From Mesorhizobium shangrilense (lineage in GTDB: Bacteria; Pseudomonadota; Alphaproteobacteria; Rhizobiales; Rhizobiaceae), in contig NZ_JAQGPN010000001.1 of assembly GCF_028826155.1 (NCBI RefSeq), positions 4,407,501-4,471,500 of the forward strand: DNA of 64,000 nt, read 5' to 3'. Below the pieces are notes generated by a model. It was not told the DNA's origin. It was given only the letters and a program-made list of their open reading frames with translations, and made no database searches. A program made the translations under genes and the position numbers. This document shows, one piece after another, positions 27,159 to 36,874 of this stretch. Numbering within the stretch: position 1 is the first letter of the stretch; the number at the start of each line of letters is the position of its first letter.

Positions 27159-28955
27159 TTAGAACGCCTCGGCCGGCAGCGCCATCATGGTATCGGCGCC
27201 CGTCGAGATGCGGGCAAGGTGGGCGGCGGTCTCGGGCATCACGCGCTCCATGAAATAGCGGCCGGTCACCAGCTTGTGCTCGCAGAACGGGGCGGCATCG
27301 CCGGCGCCGCCGGTGAGCTTCTGCTGCGCAGCCTTGACCATCTGGCCCCACATGTAGCCCAGCGCGACGAGCCCGAAGAGGTGCAGATAGTCGGTGGATG
27401 CCGCGCCAGCGTTGTCGGGTCTTTGCATAGCGTTCTGCATCAACCACATCGTCGCTGCCTGGAGGTCGTTGAGCCCCTTCTTCAGCGCCTTGGTGTAGGG
27501 CGCCATCTTCTCGTCGGAGCGGTTCGTCTCGCAGAACTCGCCGACCTCCTTGAAGAACGCCTGGACGGCGCGGCCGCCGTTCTGCGCCAGCTTGCGGCCG
27601 ACCAGATCGAGAGCCTGGACGCCATTGGCGCCCTCATAGATCATGGCGATGCGCGCGTCGCGCACGAACTGGCTCATGCCGTGCTCTTCAATGTAGCCGT
27701 GGCCGCCGAACACCTGCTGCGCCATGACCGCGTGCTCAAAACCCTTGTCGGTGAGCACGCCCTTGACGATCGGCGTCATCAGGCCGAGCAGGTCGTCGGC
27801 GAGCTGCCGATCCTTCTCATCACCGGAACGGTGGGCGACGTCGGAGCGGAGCGCGGTCCACAGCGCAAGCGCGCGACCGGCTTCGTTGAACGACCTCATC
27901 GTCATCAGCTTGCGACGGATGTCCGGGTGGACAATGATCGGATCGGCTTGTCTGTCCGGCGCCTTCGGCCCCGACAGCGAACGGCCCTGGATGCGCTCGC
28001 GGGCGTAGGCTGCCGCGTTCTGGTAGGCGGCCTCGCCGATCGCCAGGCCCTGCAGGCCGACGCCGAGGCGGGCCTCGTTCATCATCACGAACATGGCCTT
28101 GAGGCCGCCATTCTCCTGGCCCAGCAGCCAGCCGGTCGCCTCATCGTAGTTCATGACGCAGGTCGAGTTGCCGTGGATGCCCATCTTCTCTTCGATCGAG
28201 CCGCAGGAGACGGCATTGCGCGCGCCGGGATTGCCCTCGGCATCCAGCACGAATTTCGGCACGATGAACAGCGAGATGCCCTTGACGCCCTCCGGCGCCC
28301 CTTCGATGCGGGCCAGCACCAGATGGACGATGTTTTCGGAGAGGTCGTGCTCGCCGGCGGAGATGAAGATCTTCTGGCCTGAGATCTTGTAGGAGCCGTC
28401 GGCGTTCGGCACGGCCTTGGTGCGCAACAGGCCAAGATCCGTTCCGCAATGCGGCTCGGTCAGGTTCATGGTGCCGGTCCAGGCGCCGTCGGCCATCTTC
28501 GGCAGGTAGGCGGCCTTCTGCTCGTCGTTGCCGTGAGCAACGATCGCAGCAATCGCGCCCTGCGTCAGGCCCGGATACATCATGAAGGCCATGTTGGCCG
28601 AAACGAAGTATTCGCCGACCGCGGTGTGGACTGCATAGGGAAGCCCCTGCCCGCCGAACTCGGCAGGGACCGCAAGGCCGAGCCAGCCGCCCTCGCGATA
28701 CTGGGCCCAGGCGTCCTTGAAGGCCTCCGGGGTCGTCACCGATCCGTCGTCGTTGCGCTTGCAGCCTTGCGTGTCGCCAATGCGGTTGGTCGGCTGGATC
28801 ACTTCCTCCGCCAGCCGGGCACCCTCGGCCAGGATGGCTTCCAGCACGTCGCCGCTTGCATCAGCGAAACCAGGCAGGTTGGCATAGCGCTCGTAGCCGA
28901 GCACATCGTTGAGGACGAAAAGGGTGTCTGCAACCGGCGCCCGGTAGATCGGCAT
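27159..28955 (-). CDS. Long acyl-CoA dehydrogenase (FadE-type with C-terminal extension)
   Basis: 598 residues. The acyl-CoA dehydrogenase core includes TGTMNLTEPHCGTDLGLL, ISAGEHDLSENIVHLVLARI and QVFGGHGYIEEHGM with YEGANGVQALDLVGRK. Before the core is a short N-terminal segment (MPIYRAPVADTLFVLNDVLG), and after it is a C-terminal helical extension typical of the 600-residue class. First gene of the operon. GGAGGA lies 6 nt before ATG 28955; an in-frame start 9 codons upstream is less likely. A near-perfect palindrome for a MerR-type regulator lies 70 bp upstream (29025-29048). Confidence 0.92.
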   Translation of the reverse strand: MPIYRAPVADTLFVLNDVLGYERYANLPGFADASGDVLEAILAEGARLAEEVIQPTNRIGDTQGCKRNDDGSVTTPEAFKDAWAQYREGGWLGLAVPAEFGGQGLPYAVHTAVGEYFVSANMAFMMYPGLTQGAIAAIVAHGNDEQKAAYLPKMADGAWTGTMNLTEPHCGTDLGLLRTKAVPNADGSYKISGQKIFISAGEHDLSENIVHLVLARIEGAPEGVKGISLFIVPKFVLDAEGNPGARNAVSCGSIEEKMGIHGNSTCVMNYDEATGWLLGQENGGLKAMFVMMNEARLGVGLQGLAIGEAAYQNAAAYARERIQGRSLSGPKAPDRQADPIIVHPDIRRKLMTMRSFNEAGRALALWTALRSDVAHRSGDEKDRQLADDLLGLMTPIVKGVLTDKGFEHAVMAQQVFGGHGYIEEHGMSQFVRDARIAMIYEGANGVQALDLVGRKLAQNGGRAVQAFFKEVGEFCETNRSDEKMAPYTKALKKGLNDLQAATMWLMQNAMQRPDNAGAASTDYLHLFGLVALGYMWGQMVKAAQQKLTGGAGDAAPFCEHKLVTGRYFMERVMPETAAHLARISTGADTMMALPAEAF

Positions 28956-29024
28956 ACGCTTCCTCCAGCATGTGACGTGCATGTTGCGGCGGACAGCCGC
29001 ATCAGGCGGTGCTCACCGCTCATA

Positions 29025-29048
29025 ATTGACGTTTGCGTAAACGTCAAT
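29025..29048. promoter_or_regulatory. MerR/LiuR-like operator before the beta-oxidation operon
   Basis: Inverted repeat ATTGACGTTT-GCGT-AAACGTCAAT. Its core ACGTTTGCGTAAACGT (29029-29044) recurs with minor changes at 32765-32780 upstream of the merR gene and at 47215-47230 upstream of the nitronate monooxygenase. It lies 70 bp before the first acyl-CoA dehydrogenase gene. The rest of the 28956-29412 region has no supported gene and must also carry the promoter of the divergent cyclase gene. Confidence 0.7.
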
Positions 29049-29412
29049 TCGGCGCGTGTGAATTTCGACTGCGATTGCATGGGTATGAGCCATGTTCGGG
29101 TCGCAGTTTCTACATCAGGCCCCTGCCTATACGCCTGCATCGAATACGGACCGGGCGCCCAGTTCAACGATACCGCCATCACCGCCGTGCAAACCGCCCC
29201 CGAGAGGTGAGCCCGGATCGCCCAGCAGACCCGTTGCTGCGCCGATTGGATCTCACACGTCGGGTGCAGGAAGTTCGTAGCCTTTCTCTCCGGTACGGCC
29301 ATTCGACAGAACCGACGCCGGTAAGCCAGGAGTTTGGATTTTGCTCTTTCTTTGATCGCGATTATTATGGGGGCGCTGCCAGAATCCTTGGCCTGCTGAA
29401 AGAGGCAGGGGG

Positions 29413-30426
29413 ATGGAACGTAGGCTTTCCGCGATTCTCGCTGCCGACGTGGTCGGCTACAACCGCCTCATGGAACGTGACGAGGTCGACACGTTCGAAC
29501 GCCTGCGCTCTCATCGCGTCAATCTGTTCGAGCCCGAGATTGCAGCTCATCACGGCCGCATCTTCAAACTCACCGGTGACGGCCTGCTGGCCGAATTCGG
29601 CAGCGTCGTCGACGCCGTCGAGTGCGCGGTTCTGCTGGAGCGCGAGATGTCGGAGCGCAACAACGGCCTGTCCGCGGATCGACGGATAGACGTGCGCATC
29701 GGGCTCCATGTCGGCGATGTCATCATCGACGGCGAAGATCGCCATGGCGACGCCGTCAACGTCGCCGCGCGGCTCGAGCAGGTCGCCGAAAGCGGCGGCA
29801 TCTGCCTCTCCAGTGCGGTCCTCGGACATGTCCGCCACAAGGTGGCGCTGCGGTTCGAGCCGCGTGGCGTGGTGCACCTCAAGAACATCGCAGAACCGGT
29901 CAAGGTCTTCAGTGTCGCCCTGGAACATCGGCCTGCGGAGAAATCGATCGCCCGATTGGCTCGCGCAAAGTGGCCCGTCCTGGCCGCGCTGATGGTGCTT
30001 CTTGCATCAGGCCTCGGCTACTTTCTACTCCAGACGAGCCATGAGTCGACGCTGCCCGTGGCACCGATCACGGGTAGCGAACGCGCGCAGATGTCAGCGC
30101 TGCTGCCCTTTACACAAGCGGTCGCGCCAAGCGCGCCTGCGTCGGTTGTGCCCCCCGCCGGGTCCGTGTCGGGCGACCAGGGCATTCCCGTGATCGTCGT
30201 GCTGCCGTTCGAGGATCTTACCGGCGACGACTCCCCCGGCGGCCTGGGCAAGGGCATAGCGGAGGCATTCATGTCCGATCTGGCGACCTTTCCAGATTTC
30301 GAGGTCGTATCCAGCACGTCGTCCTTTGCCTACGCAGGCAAGCCCGTACCTGAAATCGTCAAGCAGACGGGAGCCCTGTTCGTCAGTGGGGAAGCGTCAG
30401 GCGGACCGGCGGGAAAGCTGCCGTGA
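29413..30426 (+). CDS. Class III adenylate/guanylate cyclase, N-terminal part (frameshifted gene)
   Basis: 337 residues. A class III cyclase domain (about 1-170) shows the metal aspartates D12 (AILAADVVGYNRL) and D56 (LTGDGLLAEFGS), then RIGLHVGDVI and GDAVNVAARLEQ. A TM segment at about 186-206 leads to a periplasmic or cytosolic FlgO/TolB-like part (VIVVLPFEDLTGDD). The frame ends at 30426, whereas homologues continue into a TPR half. A G4 run at 30388-30391 would restore the reading frame if it were G5. The cyclase part looks intact. See the following feature. Confidence 0.8.
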   Translation: MERRLSAILAADVVGYNRLMERDEVDTFERLRSHRVNLFEPEIAAHHGRIFKLTGDGLLAEFGSVVDAVECAVLLEREMSERNNGLSADRRIDVRIGLHVGDVIIDGEDRHGDAVNVAARLEQVAESGGICLSSAVLGHVRHKVALRFEPRGVVHLKNIAEPVKVFSVALEHRPAEKSIARLARAKWPVLAALMVLLASGLGYFLLQTSHESTLPVAPITGSERAQMSALLPFTQAVAPSAPASVVPPAGSVSGDQGIPVIVVLPFEDLTGDDSPGGLGKGIAEAFMSDLATFPDFEVVSSTSSFAYAGKPVPEIVKQTGALFVSGEASGGPAGKLP

Positions 30427-31262
30427 CCATGCAACTCGTTCGCGCCGACACGGACCGGCACCTGAAGATCGCACAGATCGAGGAACAGCTGACTGATCCT
30501 GTTCTGCTCCAGAGCAGGGTTGCCAGCAGGCTGCGCGATGAACTCGGTGGAATGACGGGCGTCATTCGCCAGGAATACGACCGCATTGCACAGTCAAGGG
30601 CCGAAACGGAGCGCACTGAGTATGACTATTATGCTCTCGGACACGTCGAAATGCTGCGTGGACGAGGCGAAGCTGCCGGCAAGATTTGGCAGGAGGGGTT
30701 GGCTCGGTTTCCCCGATCCCCCCTGCTCCACTACAAGGTCGTGATCTACCATCTCAATCAGCATGCTTCCGTAGAACCCGCCGCGAAGCTGTGGGCGGAT
30801 GCCGAGAAGCTGCCAAGGCGGACGCGCCTCGATGACTGGTATCGACATTGGCTTAGCGCGTGGCTGCACGGCTATCGCAACGAGCATGCCGCTGCCGTCT
30901 CCGAGGCGCGAGCGGCGATCGCCATGGCGCCATACGATGCTGTCTCGCACAACGCCTTGAGCTGGGTCATGCTTGAAGCGGGGAAGACGGACGAGGCAAT
31001 CGAATGGGCCACGTTCGCCGCGACGCATGATCCGAACATGTACGATCGATCGTACTTCCGGAATCTCAAAGACGCTTACAGTTCAGCGCGAAAATGGCCG
31101 GAAGCCGTTGCGCTGGGCGAGGCGCAGGTCGTCAACGATCCTGTCTACGCCAAATGGTGGTACGAATTTCTCGATTTTGCCTACTCGGGCGCAGGTCAAA
31201 CGGAGAGGGCCCACGCGGCCTGGAAGACGGCTCTGACCCTTCCCGAGCCGCCGGAACCGTGA
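30423..31262 (+). CDS. TPR-containing C-terminal part of the split cyclase
   Basis: 279 residues from GTG at 30423, which overlaps the upstream stop as GTGA. The upstream in-frame codons encode GSVRRTGGKAAVTMQLVRAD, the segment expected right after the FlgO-like part in one-piece class III cyclases. The rest is TPR-like helical repeats (HVEMLRGRGEAAGKIWQEGL, NALSWVMLEAGKTDEAIEWA). The two parts probably arose from a single-base loss at the G-run around 30388. Translation through the GTGA overlap could still make both halves. A sequencing error cannot be excluded. Confidence 0.7.
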   Translation: MTMQLVRADTDRHLKIAQIEEQLTDPVLLQSRVASRLRDELGGMTGVIRQEYDRIAQSRAETERTEYDYYALGHVEMLRGRGEAAGKIWQEGLARFPRSPLLHYKVVIYHLNQHASVEPAAKLWADAEKLPRRTRLDDWYRHWLSAWLHGYRNEHAAAVSEARAAIAMAPYDAVSHNALSWVMLEAGKTDEAIEWATFAATHDPNMYDRSYFRNLKDAYSSARKWPEAVALGEAQVVNDPVYAKWWYEFLDFAYSGAGQTERAHAAWKTALTLPEPPEP

Positions 31263-31438
31263 TGGCACTGCTGTCTCAAGCGCTTCACCCCGCGCTGCGT
31301 GCCACTGTCCGGCGGAGACGCCCAACGGGTATCGCCCGACGGGTTCGGGCATCGGCGAGCCGATTTCGACCGACCAAAGGACGGGGCACGATCGCTCCAG
31401 GAGGCGGATGGCGTGGTCACAAGAGGACCTGAAACGAG

Positions 31439-32161
31439 ATGATCGTACAAGCCTGTCTCAACGGGGCGCGCGCCAGCGACTTTCATCCCCGTCTGCCGCT
31501 GACCGCCGATGCTCTGGCACGCGACGGGGCCTCCTGTGTCGCCGCCGGCGCAGCCGAATTGCACGTCCACGCGCGTGCGGCGGACGGGACTGAAAGCCTG
31601 GAGGCGGTGAACCCGACCATGCTTGCCATTCGCTCCGCCTGCCCCGGAACGCTTGTCGGCGTGTCGACCGGAGCCTGGATCGAGAACGACGAGAAGCGGA
31701 CCCGCGATGCGATTGGAGGATGGAAGGAGCTTCCCGACTACGCCTCCGTGAACCTGTCGGAAGCCGACGCGCCGGCAATCATGGATCTGCTGCGGCGACG
31801 CGGGATCGGGGTCGAGGCGGGGTTGGCCTCGGTGGACGATGCCGAGCGCCTGGTCAGGCTTCCCGACCACGCGCAAGTGCTGCGCATCCTGATCGAGGTC
31901 GATGAACAGGACCTGGTCCTGGCGCGCGAGGTCGCGGACGGCATCGCCGCGGTGCTGGACCGGGCCGCCCTGCGCCGCCCGATCCTGCTGCACGGCAGCG
32001 ACGCCACCGTGTGGCCCTTCGTCGAATTGGCGCGCCAGCGACGATGGTCGACACGGGTGGGACTGGAGGACGGCAAGGACCTTGCGGATGGGACGCCAGC
32101 GTCCGGCAATGAAGCCCTGGTGGCTGCCGCGGTGGCGGTGTTTCGTGGCGGGCCGTCATGA
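31439..32161 (+). CDS. 3-keto-5-aminohexanoate cleavage (BKACE) family protein
   Basis: 240 residues, at the short end for this Zn-dependent beta-keto acid cleavage family (COG3246). Members add acetyl-CoA to a beta-keto acid to give acetoacetate and a CoA ester. Seen: MIVQACLNGARASDFHPRLP at the start, the metal-site histidines in ELHVHARAADG (H42, H44), and GVSTGAWIE. RVGLEDGKDLADG matches the usual C-terminal R-x-G-x-E-D. The true substrate is unknown and varies across the family. No Kce/Kdd lysine-fermentation genes are nearby. Confidence 0.8.
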   Translation: MIVQACLNGARASDFHPRLPLTADALARDGASCVAAGAAELHVHARAADGTESLEAVNPTMLAIRSACPGTLVGVSTGAWIENDEKRTRDAIGGWKELPDYASVNLSEADAPAIMDLLRRRGIGVEAGLASVDDAERLVRLPDHAQVLRILIEVDEQDLVLAREVADGIAAVLDRAALRRPILLHGSDATVWPFVELARQRRWSTRVGLEDGKDLADGTPASGNEALVAAAVAVFRGGPS

Positions 32162-32196
32162 CCTGACGGCCCGGCCAGGCGTGTTCCGATTCCGGC

Positions 32197-32655
32197 TCAG
32201 CCGGCGAGGCGCGCCGCCGAGGACGCAGCCAGCTCGTCGCGCACGCGGGCCAGAGCTTCGGAAAGCTCGCCGATCGCAGAGTCGATTTCCTGGCGCTGCT
32301 TCTGAAGACGCGCCAACTGTTTTTCCGACTTGTCGTGTGCGACGCGCAGCTGGCGGATGTTGCTCCCCGTCGGATCGTAGAGGTCGATCATCTGCTTGAC
32401 GTCGCGCAGCGAGAAGCCGACGCGGCGGCCGAGCAGGATAAGCTTGAGGCGGGCGCGGTCGCGGCGCGAGTAGAGGCGCGTTGCGCCCTCGCGCCGGGGG
32501 CTCAGCAGACCCTTGTCCTCGTAGAACCGAAGTGTCCTCAGCGAGACGTCGAATTCCTTGGCGAGGTCGCCGATCCGGCTCAGGGCTTCGGGCGCCTCGG
32601 ACGCGTCGCCAAAATTGCCGAACGATTCGCCGCCAGCGATAGCATGTATGGTCAT
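32197..32655 (-). CDS. MerR-family regulator (LiuR-like)
   Basis: 152 residues. A MerR HTH and wing (RIGDLAKEFDVSLRTLRFYE, about 26-45) is followed by EDKGLLSPRREGATRLYSRR, then a long dimerisation helix (KSEKQLARLQKQRQEIDSAI). No Cys pair for metal binding is present, consistent with the non-metal MerR group that controls acyl-CoA and branched-chain amino acid catabolism (LiuR-like). The start is ATG 32655; the frame remains open far upstream without similarity. Candidate operators with the same 16-bp core lie upstream of this gene, of the beta-oxidation operon and of the nitronate monooxygenase. I propose it is their shared regulator and autoregulated. Confidence 0.82.
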   Translation of the reverse strand: MTIHAIAGGESFGNFGDASEAPEALSRIGDLAKEFDVSLRTLRFYEDKGLLSPRREGATRLYSRRDRARLKLILLGRRVGFSLRDVKQMIDLYDPTGSNIRQLRVAHDKSEKQLARLQKQRQEIDSAIGELSEALARVRDELAASSAARLAG

Positions 32656-32761
32656 AGTTTGGGTTTTCCGCTCGTGCAGGAAGGACCTGCGGCCTGACAT
32701 ACGAACAATCGCCCGCGGGCCACACATCCGTGACGTGCGGCCCGCGCGGGACGATTGATCG

Positions 32762-32781
32762 ATTACGTTTACGTAAATGTA
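32762..32781. promoter_or_regulatory. MerR/LiuR-like operator upstream of merR
   Basis: ATTACGTTTACGTAAATGTA, about 107 bp before the merR ATG, in the merR/podJ intergenic region. It shares the core ACGTTTRCGWAAAYGT with the other two sites. Its position suggests autoregulation. The remainder of 32656-33073 contains no gene. Confidence 0.6.
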
Positions 32782-32866
32782 CTGCCCAGCGCCTTTGTTC
32801 GCAAGTGCGAGAACTGCGACAATTCGGCGTTGTGTGGCCGCTTTAGATGCAGCCGGGTAAGATTGG

Positions 32867-32881
32867 TTAACGCCTTGTTTA
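32867..32881 (+). promoter_or_regulatory. Near-consensus CtrA box upstream of the PodJ-like gene
   Basis: TTAA-N7-TTTA, one mismatch from the CtrA half-site pair TTAA-N7-TTAA, about 193 bp before the podJ start. CtrA control of podJ is known in Caulobacter. A single mismatch box is weak evidence by itself. Confidence 0.3.
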
Positions 32882-33073
32882 CCACAGTCGGCGAAATGTG
32901 TGCGCGTCGGTCTCCCGTGTTTATCCTGTTTTGCGTTCTTCACGGCTTCGGACGGGGGGTTTTGAATTGCCTCGGAAGGATGCCTTCCGCCGCCGCGTGC
33001 GGCCGTGTCCGGTCCCGACAGGGGATAGCGAAGCTGGGACGGTCTACCAGCGAACAGACGAACGGACATTTCC

Positions 33074-36000
33074 ATGGACGGCAGGCGGCCCTATCTGGAT
33101 TCTCTCAATGTCGGTCGGCAGCGTCGCGCCCACACCACGCTCGACGAGCTGAACCGTTCCATCGAACAGCTGGGCGAAAGGCTCGAGCGGCGCGACGAAT
33201 TCACCCGCGGGGCGCGCGCGCCTGAGCCGGAGCGACGGCGCCTGGCCGACCATATCGGCTACAGAAGCCTCGACGACGCCGCGCGCCAGCCATCACAGGA
33301 GCGGCGGGAGGCCTCGGCGTCGCGCGACGATGCCTATCTTGCCACGACAGGAAGACTCTCGGCGGAAGTCCGAGGGCTGCGCGAGGAACTGCGCCAACAG
33401 ATGTCGTCCGGGCTGCAGCGCGAATTCGACACCCTGCGCGCCGACATTGCACGCGCCTATGCGTCGTCCGGCGGCAAGACCAGCGGCAAGCTGACCGAGG
33501 AACTGGAGCGGCTGACCGAGACCATCCAGCATCTCTCGAACCGAAGCGACGACCGCGGCATCAACCTTCTCAGGCTCGACATCGAGCAGGTGAAGGCCGA
33601 GATCGATTCACTGGCGCGCGACGAAACGCTGCGCGCCATGGACAGGCGCTGGGATCGCCTCGACCAGCGCTGGGACGACCTCGAGCACCGCATCGATGTC
33701 CGCACGACGCCCGATCCTGACCTGAGCGCGCTGAACGAGCGGCTGCAGCACATCACGGACGCCGTCAACAACCTGCCCGAGTCGCTATCGCTCAGGTCGC
33801 TCGAAGACAAGGTGCGCACGCTCGCCGGATCGGTCGAGCATTTCTCGCAGCAGCGGGACGACCGCTCGCCGCAACTCTTCGCCGCCATCGAACAGCGGCT
33901 GGACGAGATTTCTCGGGCCATCGTGGCGTCGGCCGTGGCCGCACAGCCGCTGCCCTTCGATTTCGAACCGATCGAGCGCATCGAGACCCGTATCTCGGCG
34001 CTCGCGCGGCAGTTGGACGAATTGTCCAGTCGCAGCCCCTCGGTCGAGATACTGGACCGACTGAACACTCTTTCCCAGCGCATCGAGGAAGTCGCGCAGC
34101 AGGCGGATGTGCCGGCGCGGTCCGTCGAGCGCCTGGCCAGCCAGATCGCGATCATCGTCGACAGGATCGACGCGGGCTCCATGCTGCCCGACGCCGACCA
34201 GATCATGCGCGGCATCGAGCAGCGCTTCGACCAGTTCGCAACGGCGCTCGTGCAGCGCCAGGACAATGCATTCGACGCCAACCAGGCTATGTTCCGCGAC
34301 CTGGAGGCGCGCCTTCACGACGTCGTGTCCCGGCTCGACCATCGGCCGGAGCCCGCCGCGGTGGACAACTCGGGCCTCATCGACGCGATCGACGCGCGCC
34401 TGGACGATTTTACACGTCGGCTCGAGACGCAACCCTCGACGCCGTCCTTGGACGCCGACGCGATCCGCAACCTGGAGACCCAGATCGCGGGCCTTTCGGC
34501 ATTCCTTTCCCAGCCCGATCCGGCCGGATCGGCAATCGAAAGCATCTCGCCGCGCCTGGAGGAGATGGAGAAGGCGATCCGTGGAAACCGCGACACCGTC
34601 GTCGACGCGGCGCGCCGCGCGGCGGAAGACGTCGTGCGCTCGTTCGGCGGCTCCAAGACCGACGCCGACGCGGTCGCGGGACTGACCCAGGATCTCAAGA
34701 CGCTCGAGTCGATCACCCGGCGGTCGGACGACCGCAACTCGAAGACGTTCGAGGCGATACACGACACCCTGCTCAAGATCGTCGACCGGCTCAGCTCTAT
34801 CGAGACGGGGGCAGCGATGCCGCCCGCCAAGGTCACCATTCCTCAGGCGCCTTCCATCGAGCCGATCGATCCGCCCATGGTCGAGGCTGTGGCGACCGCG
34901 CCCATGGAAAGCGCCCTTGCCGATGCGAGCTTCGAGGAAGCTTCCGCCGATCCCGTGATCGCATCCGCAGACGGCGGCGCAGCCCTCCCCGCGGCGGCGA
35001 AGCGGCGGTCCATGTTCAGCGGACTTGGACGCGCGCTTTCCGGCAGGAAGACCGCGGAAGACCAGGCGCCGACTCCCGACGCACCGAAGACGGAACCGAT
35101 CGCGCCAAAGCTCGATCTCGATGAACCGCTGGATCCCAAAGCGGCGAACCGCCCCTTGCAGCCAGGCTCGGGCGCGCCCGACCTCTCGCGCATCATGAAG
35201 CGGGTTCGCGAAGAGCGCGCCCAACCGGCGAAGGCCGAAGAGACGGACGCCGCGAAGTCGGATTTCATCGCGGCAGCGCGGCGCGCGGCGCAGGCGGCGG
35301 CCGCCGAAGCCGAGGTGCTCAAGCGGCATTCCGACATGGCCGGCCCCGGACGCGGCTTCAAGCTCGGCGACCTGCTGAAGGCGCGCCGCAAGCCGATACT
35401 CATGGGCGCTGCGGCCGTTATGATCGCACTTGCGGGCCTGCAGCTCGGCAAGGCCTTCATGTCGGATCAGCCCAGCCTGGCCAAGACGAACCCGGCAGAG
35501 ACGAATCTTGCTGCGGCTCCGGTCGCCGTCGATGAGACGCCCGTCGTCGCGGAACCCGGCCGGACTGCCGAAGCGCCAGAGGCCACGACGGCCGACGCCG
35601 AGCCGGAGGCGCTTGCGGAATCCGCGCCGCGCCCCGAGGGCGGAATTGCCGCTACCGAGTTTTCAGACGAAGCTTTGAGCGCTTCCGCCTCCCCCGTGCT
35701 CACCGGCGAAGCAGATGTTCCCGTCGCTGCCGAACCCGAGAGCGCCGCATCCTCCCCGTCGGGGCCGGCGACCGCATCGGTTTCGCTGGCAGCCGGAGCG
35801 CAGCCGCTACAGGCCGAAGCACAGACCGCTCAGATGCCGGCCGCGCCCGCCGATGTCGGCCCCATCGCATTGCGCGAGGCGGCAGACGCCGGTGATCCGA
35901 AAGCCATGTTCGAGGTGGGCGCCCGTCATTCCGAAGGCCGCGGCGTCAAGACGGACAACGAGAAGGCGGCCGAATGGTACGAGCGCGCCGCAGAACTCGG

Positions 36001-36688
36001 TCTGGCGCCGGCGCAATACCGCATCGGCAACATGTACGAGAAGGGCGTGGGCGTCGAACGCGACCTGGCCAAGGCCAAGACCTGGTATCAGATGGCCGCC
36101 GAGCAGGGGAACGCCAGCGCCATGCACAATCTCGCCGTGCTCTACGCCATGGGCGCGGACGGAACGACCGACAACGAATCCGCGGCGCGCTGGTTCGTCA
36201 AGGCAGGCGAGCTCGGCGTGAAGGACAGCCAGTTCAACCTGGGGATCCTGAACGCCAAGGGCGTCGGCATGCCGCAGAACCTCGAGGAGAGCTACAAGTG
36301 GTTCGCGCTGGTGGCCAAGAGCGGCGACCGCGACGCCACCGCCAAGCGCGACGAGATCGCCAATTCGCTGCGTCCCGAACAGCTGGAAAAGGCGCGCGCG
36401 GCAACCGAACTCTGGAAGGCCAAGCAGGTGGATCCCGCTTCGAACGTCGTCGACATCCCCGACGAGTGGACGGAAAGCCAGGAACGCACGGCCAGCATCG
36501 ACATGAAAAAGGCCGTCAAGACGATCCAGCTCATCCTGAACAAGAACGGCTATGACGCGGGCGGCGCGGACGGCGTGATCGGCCAGAAGACGAAAGACGC
36601 GATCATCGCCTTCCAGAAGGACATCGGCCTGCCGGCAGATGGTCAGGTGACCGAGCAGCTGGTCGAGGAGCTCATCGCCCGCAAGTGA
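33074..36688 (+). CDS. podJ: PodJ-like polar localisation protein (coiled coil, TM, Sel1 repeats, PG-binding)
   Basis: 1204 residues. Residues 1 to about 590 are mostly charged heptad-like coiled coil with many R/E/D/L repeats. An A/P/E-rich linker leads to one TM segment at about 775-795 (ILMGAAAVMIALAGLQLGKA). The periplasmic part has an acidic Ala/Pro-rich stretch, then Sel1-like TPR repeats from about 938 to 1090 (AMFEVGARHSEGRGVKTDNE is the first). A C-terminal peptidoglycan-binding_1 domain covers about 1145-1204 (YDAGGADGVIGQKTKDAI). This order is that of PodJ in Caulobacter and Agrobacterium, the organiser of the old/new pole. Candidate CtrA box upstream. Function by architecture only. 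Confidence 0.82.
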   Translation: MDGRRPYLDSLNVGRQRRAHTTLDELNRSIEQLGERLERRDEFTRGARAPEPERRRLADHIGYRSLDDAARQPSQERREASASRDDAYLATTGRLSAEVRGLREELRQQMSSGLQREFDTLRADIARAYASSGGKTSGKLTEELERLTETIQHLSNRSDDRGINLLRLDIEQVKAEIDSLARDETLRAMDRRWDRLDQRWDDLEHRIDVRTTPDPDLSALNERLQHITDAVNNLPESLSLRSLEDKVRTLAGSVEHFSQQRDDRSPQLFAAIEQRLDEISRAIVASAVAAQPLPFDFEPIERIETRISALARQLDELSSRSPSVEILDRLNTLSQRIEEVAQQADVPARSVERLASQIAIIVDRIDAGSMLPDADQIMRGIEQRFDQFATALVQRQDNAFDANQAMFRDLEARLHDVVSRLDHRPEPAAVDNSGLIDAIDARLDDFTRRLETQPSTPSLDADAIRNLETQIAGLSAFLSQPDPAGSAIESISPRLEEMEKAIRGNRDTVVDAARRAAEDVVRSFGGSKTDADAVAGLTQDLKTLESITRRSDDRNSKTFEAIHDTLLKIVDRLSSIETGAAMPPAKVTIPQAPSIEPIDPPMVEAVATAPMESALADASFEEASADPVIASADGGAALPAAAKRRSMFSGLGRALSGRKTAEDQAPTPDAPKTEPIAPKLDLDEPLDPKAANRPLQPGSGAPDLSRIMKRVREERAQPAKAEETDAAKSDFIAAARRAAQAAAAEAEVLKRHSDMAGPGRGFKLGDLLKARRKPILMGAAAVMIALAGLQLGKAFMSDQPSLAKTNPAETNLAAAPVAVDETPVVAEPGRTAEAPEATTADAEPEALAESAPRPEGGIAATEFSDEALSASASPVLTGEADVPVAAEPESAASSPSGPATASVSLAAGAQPLQAEAQTAQMPAAPADVGPIALREAADAGDPKAMFEVGARHSEGRGVKTDNEKAAEWYERAAELGLAPAQYRIGNMYEKGVGVERDLAKAKTWYQMAAEQGNASAMHNLAVLYAMGADGTTDNESAARWFVKAGELGVKDSQFNLGILNAKGVGMPQNLEESYKWFALVAKSGDRDATAKRDEIANSLRPEQLEKARAATELWKAKQVDPASNVVDIPDEWTESQERTASIDMKKAVKTIQLILNKNGYDAGGADGVIGQKTKDAIIAFQKDIGLPADGQVTEQLVEELIARK

Positions 36689-36874
36689 ATCGGCAAATCG
36701 GCCAAGTGCGGCACAAACGTCTCATGTGCCCGTAATTGTTGGGAATTCGGGCGATATTTCCGGCCGATTGTTTGACACCCGCCGCAATGTGGGCGCAAGT
36801 ACCGGATAGCGCTTCGAGAGGTGGCGGCACGGGCGGAGGGTCCTGCCGGCCTTCGCAATAATCGGGTTATTCGG

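Noticed and set aside
26181..28382. 733-codon plus-strand frame across the acyl-CoA dehydrogenase genes
   Set aside because: Same shadow effect: it runs antisense to two dehydrogenases with clear motifs and has no start or domain support.
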